From Pseudomonadota bacterium (GTDB lineage Bacteria; Pseudomonadota; Gammaproteobacteria; Burkholderiales; Thiobacillaceae), in contig JAKADC010000001.1 in the NCBI GenBank assembly GCA_021820845.1, forward strand, positions 248,001-312,000: a DNA stretch of 64,000 nt, in the 5' to 3' direction. Below are positions 57,346-64,000 of the stretch, one piece after another; positions within the stretch are counted from its first letter, which is position 1; the number at the start of each line of letters is the position of its first letter. Below the pieces are notes generated by a model. That model saw only the letters and a list, made by a program, of their open reading frames with translations. It ran no database searches and was not told the origin of the DNA. Both the position numbers and the translations under genes were made by a program.

Positions 57346-57969
57346 GTGTCCGCCTGCGCTGGGTTTCCCCACCCGGCCGCCCGCATCCTCGTGTGGTGCG
57401 GGTGGGCGGTGGCGGTGGAACGCGCCGTCCCGCTCCAGCTTCCCTTCCTGGCCGTTGCGCTCGCAACGGCCGTTCTGTTCGCACCCGTCCGTCACGAAGC
57501 CTGGCGCCTGCTGCGCCGCACCCGCTGGCTGATGGCGGTGCTGCTGTTGACCTATGCCTTCACCCTGCCCGGAACGCCGCTATTGCCGCCGCTGGACTGG
57601 GCGAGCCCGACGGTCGAGGGGCTTCGGCTGGGCACGCTGCGCGTCGTGCGCCTGGCCATGATGATCGGCGGGTTAGCCGTGCTGCTCTCCACCACGTCGC
57701 GTCCCCGCCTGATCTACGGACTGTATGAACTGGCTCGCCCGCTGGCGTGGTTCGGCTTCGATCGCCGCGCCTTCGCGGTGCGGCTGGGGTTGACGCTCGA
57801 ATACGTCGAGCATGCGCCCAAGCCCGCGCGCTGGCTCGACGCGCTGCGGACGCCGCTGCCGGATCATGCGACGCCCGCCACCTACACCTTGCAGGCCGAA
57901 CGCTGGCAAGGCTGCGACAGCGCCGTCATACTGGCGGGCCTGCTTGGGGTGTGGATCGTGCTGGCATGA
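57346..57969 (+). CDS. CbiQ/EcfT-like small membrane protein
   Basis: A 207-residue protein from a GTG two bases after the fimV stop. About five hydrophobic segments are visible, followed by RPRLIYGLYELARPLAWFGF and DRRAFAVRLGLTLEYVEHAP. The latter resembles the coupling helices of EcfT/CbiQ transporters, but no ATPase or S component is encoded nearby. It is probably translated with fimV or truA. The assignment is tentative. Confidence 0.65.
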   Translation: MSACAGFPHPAARILVWCGWAVAVERAVPLQLPFLAVALATAVLFAPVRHEAWRLLRRTRWLMAVLLLTYAFTLPGTPLLPPLDWASPTVEGLRLGTLRVVRLAMMIGGLAVLLSTTSRPRLIYGLYELARPLAWFGFDRRAFAVRLGLTLEYVEHAPKPARWLDALRTPLPDHATPATYTLQAERWQGCDSAVILAGLLGVWIVLA

Positions 57970-57981
57970 GGCTGGCTGAAG

Positions 57982-58761
57982 ATGAGAATCGTGCTGGGTC
58001 TGGAATATTGCGGTGCCGGTTTTTGCGGCTGGCAGTCGCAGCCGCAGGGATGCGGCGTGCAGGACGCGCTGGAGGCGGCGGTATCGGCGATCGCCGGTGA
58101 ACGGATCGTTGTCACCGCAGCCGGACGGACCGATACCGGCGTGCACGCGGCGCTCCAGGTCGCGCATTTCGACACGTCGGCCCAGCGCCCCCATACAGCC
58201 TGGGTGCGCGGCGTCAACAGCCATCTGCCGGCGAGTGTGGCGGTGCAGTGGGCGCGGGAAATCGACGGGAATTTCCATGCGCGCTTTGCCGCCACCGAGC
58301 GCGGTTATCGCTACGTGCTGCTCAACCATCCGGTGCGGCCAGGCCTCAGCCACGGGCTGATCGGCTGGCACCATCGTCCGCTCGATGCCGACGCCATGAA
58401 CCAGGCGGCGACGCATCTGCTCGGCCGGCATGATTTTTCCGCCTTCCGTGCCGCCGGGTGCCAGGCGAGGTCGCCGGTCAAGGAACTGCGGCTGGCGCGA
58501 ATCGAGCGGCGCGGCGATTACCTGCTGTGCGATTTCCGTGCCGACGGTTTCCTTCACCACATGGTGCGCAACCTGATGGGTTGCCTGATCCAGGTGGGCG
58601 CGGGCAGCCAGCCGCCAGAATGGATGGGCGAGATCCTGCGGGGCCGCGACCGCACGCTTGCCGCACCCACTTTCGACGCGGCCGGGCTGTATCTCACCCA
58701 CATCCGGTATCCTGCGCACTTTGCCTTGCCGGAAAGCTCCGAACGATGGCTGTTCGCGTAA
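57982..58761 (+). CDS. truA: tRNA pseudouridine synthase A
   Basis: A 259-residue enzyme that makes pseudouridine at tRNA positions 38-40. The catalytic aspartate is in [20 protein letters not shown]. Other marks are [40 protein letters not shown] and [19 protein letters not shown]. Its last 16 bases overlap trpF. Confidence 0.96.
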   Translation: MRIVLGLEYCGAGFCGWQSQPQGCGVQDALEAAVSAIAGERIVVTAAGRTDTGVHAALQVAHFDTSAQRPHTAWVRGVNSHLPASVAVQWAREIDGNFHARFAATERGYRYVLLNHPVRPGLSHGLIGWHHRPLDADAMNQAATHLLGRHDFSAFRAAGCQARSPVKELRLARIERRGDYLLCDFRADGFLHHMVRNLMGCLIQVGAGSQPPEWMGEILRGRDRTLAAPTFDAAGLYLTHIRYPAHFALPESSERWLFA

Positions 58762-59359
58762 AAATCTGCGGCATCACCCGCTTGCAGGATCTGCGCGCCG
58801 CCTGCGACGCAGGCGCGGACGCGCTCGGCTTCGTGTTCTATGAAAAAAGCCCCAGGCACGTCACGATTGAGGCCGCCGCCGCGCTGGTGCGCGCGCTGCC
58901 GCCTTTCGTCCAGAGCGTGGGCTTGTTCGTCGACGCCGAGCCGGCCTTCGTCGATGCGGTGCTGGACGCGGTTCCGCTCGACCTGCTGCAGTTCCACGGC
59001 GATGAGACGCCCGCGGACTGCGCCCGCTTCAGCCGCCCATTTATCAAGGCGGTTCGGGTAAATCGGGGCACGGATTTGTTAAAATACGCGGCTGACTTCG
59101 ATGCCGCGCGCGGCTTGCTGCTCGACGCGTTCGTGGCGGGCGTTCCGGGCGGCACCGGCGAACGGTTCGACTGGGGCCTGATTCCGGTGAATCTTCCCAA
59201 GCCGGTCATCCTGTCGGGCGGCCTCACGCCGGACAACGTCGCCGAGGCGGTGCAGCGCGTGCGCCCCTGGGCCGTGGATGTGTCCTCCGGCGTGGAGGCC
59301 GCCAAGGGCATCAAGGACGCGCACAAGGTTGCGCAATTCATTGCAAAAGCGAAAGCATC

Positions 59360-59363
<4 letters not shown>
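58746..59363 (+). CDS. trpF: Phosphoribosylanthranilate isomerase
   Basis: A 205-residue TIM-barrel enzyme of tryptophan synthesis. The ATG at 58746 overlaps truA. The catalytic cysteine is in [19 protein letters not shown]; the catalytic aspartate is in [20 protein letters not shown]. The end [16 protein letters not shown] and [15 protein letters not shown] bind phosphate. Its stop overlaps the trpB start (ATGA). Confidence 0.97.
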
Positions 59364-60559
<1,196 letters not shown>

Positions 60560-60592
60560 GCTCGACCCGCCGCAAATTCAGAAGACATCATC

Positions 60593-61399
60593 ATGAGCCG
60601 CATCGGCCAGACCTTTACCGCGCTCAAGGCGCAAAACAAGAAAGCCCTGATTCCCTTCATCACCGCGGGCGACCCCGGCAAGGGGCTGACCGTGCCGCTC
60701 ATGCACGCCCTGGTCGAATCCGGCGCCGACATCATCGAACTCGGCGTGCCGTTCTCCGACCCGATGGCCGACGGCCCCGTGATCCAGCGCGCGTCCGAGC
60801 GCGCACTCGCCAACAAGGTCGGCTTGAAGGACGTGCTGGCGATGGTGGCGGAATTCCGCAAGTCCAACACGACCACGCCGGTGGTGCTGATGGGCTACGC
60901 CAATCCGGTCGAGCACATGGGCTACGAAGCTTTCGCGCGGGCGGCGAGCACGGCAGGCGTCGACGGCGTCCTCACCGTCGACATCCCGCCAGAGGAGTCG
61001 GCGGGCGTCGCGGACGTCTTCAAGGCGCACGGCCTCGACCCGATCTTCCTGCTGTCGCCGACCACGCCCGAGTCGCGCATCGAGCAGGTCGCGGCCGTCG
61101 CCGGGGGATTCATCTATTACGTTTCACTGAAGGGCGTCACCGGCGCCGCCAATCTCGACACCGAGGAAGTGGCGCAAAAGCTCGCGATGGTGCGCAAGCA
61201 TTGCAGTCTGCCGGTCGGCGTCGGCTTCGGCATTCGCGATGGCGCGACCGCGGAAGCCGTCGCGCGTATCGCCGACGCGGTGGTGGTCGGGAGCCGCATC
61301 GTGGGCGAGATCGAGGCTGCGCCGGAAGGCGAGTGCGCCATCCGCGTCAAGCACCTGCTGGCCGACCTGCGCCGGGGCGTCGATGCGGCGTCGAAATAA
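60593..61399 (+). CDS. trpA: Tryptophan synthase, alpha subunit
   Basis: A 268-residue TIM-barrel enzyme that splits indole-3-glycerol phosphate. The catalytic glutamate and aspartate are in [20 protein letters not shown] and [24 protein letters not shown] and GVGFGIRDG complete the barrel. It ends 12 bp before accD. Confidence 0.98.
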   Translation: MSRIGQTFTALKAQNKKALIPFITAGDPGKGLTVPLMHALVESGADIIELGVPFSDPMADGPVIQRASERALANKVGLKDVLAMVAEFRKSNTTTPVVLMGYANPVEHMGYEAFARAASTAGVDGVLTVDIPPEESAGVADVFKAHGLDPIFLLSPTTPESRIEQVAAVAGGFIYYVSLKGVTGAANLDTEEVAQKLAMVRKHCSLPVGVGFGIRDGATAEAVARIADAVVVGSRIVGEIEAAPEGECAIRVKHLLADLRRGVDAASK

Positions 61400-61411
61400 A
61401 GGGAGAAGACA

Positions 61412-62281
61412 ATGAGCTGGTTCCAGAAGATCCTTCCGCCGAAGATCAAGCGGCGCGCGCAATCCGACAAGAAATCCATGCCCGAGGGACTGTGGTCCAA
61501 GTGCCCCGCGTGCAACGAGGTGCTCTATCGCGCAGACCTCGAAAGCAATCTGGAGGTGTGCCCGAAGTGCGGTCACCACCATCGCATCGGCGCGCGGCAG
61601 CGGCTGGCGATGCTGCTCGACGCGGAAGGCCAGCATGAGATCGGCGCGCACATCACGCCGCTCGACCCGCTCAAGTTCAAGGACAGCAAGAAATATCCCG
61701 ACCGCCTGAAAGAGGCGCAGACCGGTACCTCGGAAACCGACGCGCTCGTGGTGATCGGCGGCACCATCAAGGCGGTGCCGGTCGTGGCGGCTGCGTTCGA
61801 ATTCAAGTTCATGGGCGGCTCGATGGGCTCGGTCGTCGGGGAGCGCTTCGTCCAGGGCGTGGAAGCGGCGATCGAATCGAACTCGGCCTTCATCTGCTTT
61901 TCGGCCAGCGGCGGCGCGCGCATGCAGGAAGGCCTGTTCTCGCTGATGCAGATGGCCAAGACCTCGGCGGCGCTGACGCAATTGTCGCGCCACCGGCTGC
62001 CCTTCGTGTCGGTGCTCACCGATCCGACGATGGGCGGCGTCTCCGCGAGCTTCGCCATGCTGGGCGACCTGATCGTCGCCGAGCCGAACGCGCTGATCGG
62101 CTTCGCCGGTCCGCGCGTGATCGAGCAGACCGTGCGCGAAACGCTGCCGGAAGGCTTCCAGCGCGCCGAATTCCTGCAGGAGAAGGGCGCCATCGACCGC
62201 ATCATCGACCGCCGCCGGATGCGCGGCGAACTGGCCGCGACGCTGGCGATGATGATGGGACGTCCCGCGCTTGCCGCCTAG
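61412..62281 (+). CDS. accD: Acetyl-CoA carboxylase carboxyltransferase, beta subunit
   Basis: A 289-residue protein with an N-terminal four-cysteine zinc ribbon ([10 protein letters not shown] and [11 protein letters not shown]) and the crotonase-like carboxyltransferase core. The core has [60 protein letters not shown] and [13 protein letters not shown]. With AccA it transfers CO2 to acetyl-CoA, starting fatty-acid synthesis. Its end overlaps the folC start. Confidence 0.97.
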   Translation: MSWFQKILPPKIKRRAQSDKKSMPEGLWSKCPACNEVLYRADLESNLEVCPKCGHHHRIGARQRLAMLLDAEGQHEIGAHITPLDPLKFKDSKKYPDRLKEAQTGTSETDALVVIGGTIKAVPVVAAAFEFKFMGGSMGSVVGERFVQGVEAAIESNSAFICFSASGGARMQEGLFSLMQMAKTSAALTQLSRHRLPFVSVLTDPTMGGVSASFAMLGDLIVAEPNALIGFAGPRVIEQTVRETLPEGFQRAEFLQEKGAIDRIIDRRRMRGELAATLAMMMGRPALAA

Positions 62282-63539
62282 TTCGCTTGCCGACTGGCTC
62301 GCGCGGCTCGAGCGGCTTCACCCGAACACCATCGAACTGGGGCTCGAGCGGGTGCGCCGGGTCAGGGACGCGCTCGGACTGGCCCCGGATTTCCCGATCC
62401 TCGTCGTCGGCGGCACCAACGGCAAGGGCTCGACCTGCGCGTATCTCGAAGCCATCCTCGGCGCCGCCGGCTACCGGACCGGCCTCTACACCTCGCCGCA
62501 CCTGCTGCGCTACAACGAACGCGTCCGGATCGCCGGCCGCGAGGCGGACGACGCCGAACTGGTCGCCGCATTCGAGCGGGTTGACGCAGCCCGCGACGAC
62601 ACCTCGCTGACCTATTTCGAATTCGGCACCCTGGGCGCGATGGTCCAGTTCATCGCCGCCGGCGTCGACGTGGCCATCCTCGAAGTGGGCCTCGGCGGGC
62701 GTCTGGACGCGGTGAACGTGTTCGATGCCGACGTCGCGATCGTCACCAGCGTCGACCTCGACCACACGGATTATCTGGGCGACACGCGCGAAAAGATCGG
62801 CTACGAGAAGGCGGGCATCTACCGTGCGGGACGTCCCGCGATCTGCGCCGATCCCGCGCCGCCGGCCAGCCTGCTCGAGCACGCCCGCCGGATCGGTGCG
62901 GAAATGCATTGCATCGAGCGGGATTTTGCAGCGCAGCGCGAGGGGAATCGCTGGGTTTACCGCGGCCTGCATGTGAATCGGGCGGATCTGCCGTTGCCCG
63001 CCATGGTCGGGCCCTGCCAGCTGCGCAACGCCGCGGCCGCGCTGGCGGCGCTGGAAGCCATGCACGCGCGCGTGCCGGTGAGCGATGCGGCGATACGCGA
63101 GGGACTCGCCGCGGCGCGCGTGCCCGGGCGCTTCCAGCGCATCGCCCAGGCGCCGGAGATCATCCTGGACGTGGCGCACAATGCCGAGGCTGCGCGGGCG
63201 CTTGCCGCTGCCTTGCGCGAACGGCCCGTAGGCGGCCGCACGCTGGCGGTGGTCGGCATGCTGGCGGACAAGGACGCGGCGGCGGTGTTCTCGGCGCTCG
63301 CCGGCGAGATCGACGCATGGTGGACCTGCACGCCCGCATCGCCCCGCGCGCAGGACGCGGCGACGCTCGCCGAGGTGCTGCGCGCGGGTGGCGGAGGGGC
63401 GCCGGTGACGGTACAGCCGGACGTGAATGCGGCGCTCGCGGCGGCGCGAAGTGCAGCGCATGAAAATGATAGAATCGTCGTCTTCGGTTCGTTCTATACC
63501 GTTGCCGCCGTGCTCGATCATGCCGCCACCCAGCAGTGA
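62271..63539 (+). CDS. folC: Folylpolyglutamate/dihydrofolate synthase
   Basis: A 422-residue Mur-ligase-family enzyme that adds glutamate to folates, with dihydrofolate synthase activity likely. The start is a TTG at 62271 overlapping accD. The P-loop is [64 protein letters not shown] and [15 protein letters not shown] are all diagnostic. Its stop overlaps the next gene by 20 bases. Confidence 0.95.
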   Translation: MPPSSLADWLARLERLHPNTIELGLERVRRVRDALGLAPDFPILVVGGTNGKGSTCAYLEAILGAAGYRTGLYTSPHLLRYNERVRIAGREADDAELVAAFERVDAARDDTSLTYFEFGTLGAMVQFIAAGVDVAILEVGLGGRLDAVNVFDADVAIVTSVDLDHTDYLGDTREKIGYEKAGIYRAGRPAICADPAPPASLLEHARRIGAEMHCIERDFAAQREGNRWVYRGLHVNRADLPLPAMVGPCQLRNAAAALAALEAMHARVPVSDAAIREGLAAARVPGRFQRIAQAPEIILDVAHNAEAARALAAALRERPVGGRTLAVVGMLADKDAAAVFSALAGEIDAWWTCTPASPRAQDAATLAEVLRAGGGGAPVTVQPDVNAALAAARSAAHENDRIVVFGSFYTVAAVLDHAATQQ

Positions 63540-64000
63540 AAATGACCTCAAACGCCTTGCCCGGCGCCGCCTGATCGGCGCGGTGGCGTTGACCCTGCTG
63601 GCGGTGATCGTGCTGCCGCTGCTGCTGGAGGACGAACCGCCGCCGACGAGCTCGCTGGCGATCCATATGCCGCCGCCGCCCGCGCCGGACGAGGCGGGCT
63701 CGAGCCAGGGGCTCGGCGCACGGACCGAAGTGCCGGCAGCCTCGGCGGCGCCCCAGGCACCGCTGCCATCCGCACCCGCGGAATCGGCACCCAGGCCCGA
63801 ATCCCCATCCTCGACCGAGGCTGCGGCCGGCCCGGGAACGAACCCTGAGCCCAAGCCCAAACCCGAATCCAAACCCAGAACCGGGCCGAAACCCGCGGCC
63901 GAACCAACCCGGCCCAAACCTGTCGAAGCACATTCCGCTCCGCCGCCCAAGGCCGAGCCGGACAAGCCCGTCGTCGCGCACGCGCCCGAGACTGGAAGCG
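63520..64000 (+). CDS. SPOR/DedD-type cell-division protein, 3' end outside window
   Basis: At least 160 residues from the ATG at 63520, overlapping folC. A short cytoplasmic start ([20 protein letters not shown]) is followed by one transmembrane helix (VALTLLAVIVLPLLL) and a long proline/alanine/lysine-rich periplasmic linker rich in PKP repeats. The C-terminal SPOR domain would lie beyond the window. The position after folC is the usual place for dedD, a septal-ring protein; cvpA and purF are expected next. Confidence 0.85.
   Translation, partial: MPPPSSENDLKRLARRRLIGAVALTLLAVIVLPLLLEDEPPPTSSLAIHMPPPPAPDEAGSSQGLGARTEVPAASAAPQAPLPSAPAESAPRPESPSSTEAAAGPGTNPEPKPKPESKPRTGPKPAAEPTRPKPVEAHSAPPPKAEPDKPVVAHAPETGS

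Overview
The window reads as the chromosome of a GC-rich betaproteobacterium. Gene order and content most resemble a sulfur-oxidising, probably autotrophic member such as Thiobacillus or a relative. Supporting signs are the betaproteobacterial run leuC-(small gene)-leuD-leuB-asd-fimV-truA-trpF-trpB-trpA-accD-folC-dedD, an ilvI-ilvH-ilvC-psd-pssA-leuA run, a phosphoribulokinase homologue, a high-potential iron-sulfur protein, two DsrE-family proteins, a DsrC-like protein and a secreted thioredoxin-fold protein. The genus is inference from memory of gene order; no 16S rRNA gene is present.

Layout. 1-1049 is the right end of an integrated element: a tyrosine recombinase runs off the left edge, next to a 3' fragment of tRNA-Arg(CCU) that looks like its attachment-site copy. 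1182-1581 carries tRNA-Glu and tRNA-Ala around a tiny membrane-protein gene. 1639-4405 is a leftward group (FAD-linked oxidase, SseB-like, DUF6231-like, RDD). 4486-5658 holds three tandem DUF2173-like genes. 5874-12451 is a branched-chain amino acid and phosphatidylethanolamine block. 12695-15592 has a DMT transporter, DUF2069, WrbA and PurU. 16083-20488 is the class Ia ribonucleotide reductase (nrdA, nrdB), with a promoter and two NrdR boxes upstream and a palindromic repeat element between the genes. 20549-22312 is a lower-GC two-gene insertion: a ParA-like ATPase followed by a single-domain RelA/SpoT alarmone synthetase. A frameshifted double-cupin gene follows.

23137-48688 is a patchwork of small operons and single genes: exported redox proteins, DsbB, transporters, a divergent phosphoribulokinase, an RlmN-like enzyme, YceI, a HiPIP, lipoproteins, a ClC channel, a solitary MerB-like organomercurial lyase, HDOD and GGDEF proteins, a DsrC-like protein, a flavin reductase and dodecin. 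48844-64000 is the conserved leu/asd/fimV/trp/accD/folC block. It contains an 11-residue-repeat exported protein between leuC and leuD and ends inside a SPOR/DedD-type gene.

The best candidate for an undescribed system is the ParA-like/alarmone-synthetase pair. The tRNA-Arg attachment scar, the nrdA-nrdB palindromic element, the DUF2173 triplet, the divergent phosphoribulokinase, the solitary MerB and the LEA-like repeat protein also deserve a second look. Motif calls were made by reading translated sequence by eye; family names are from memory and no database search was run.
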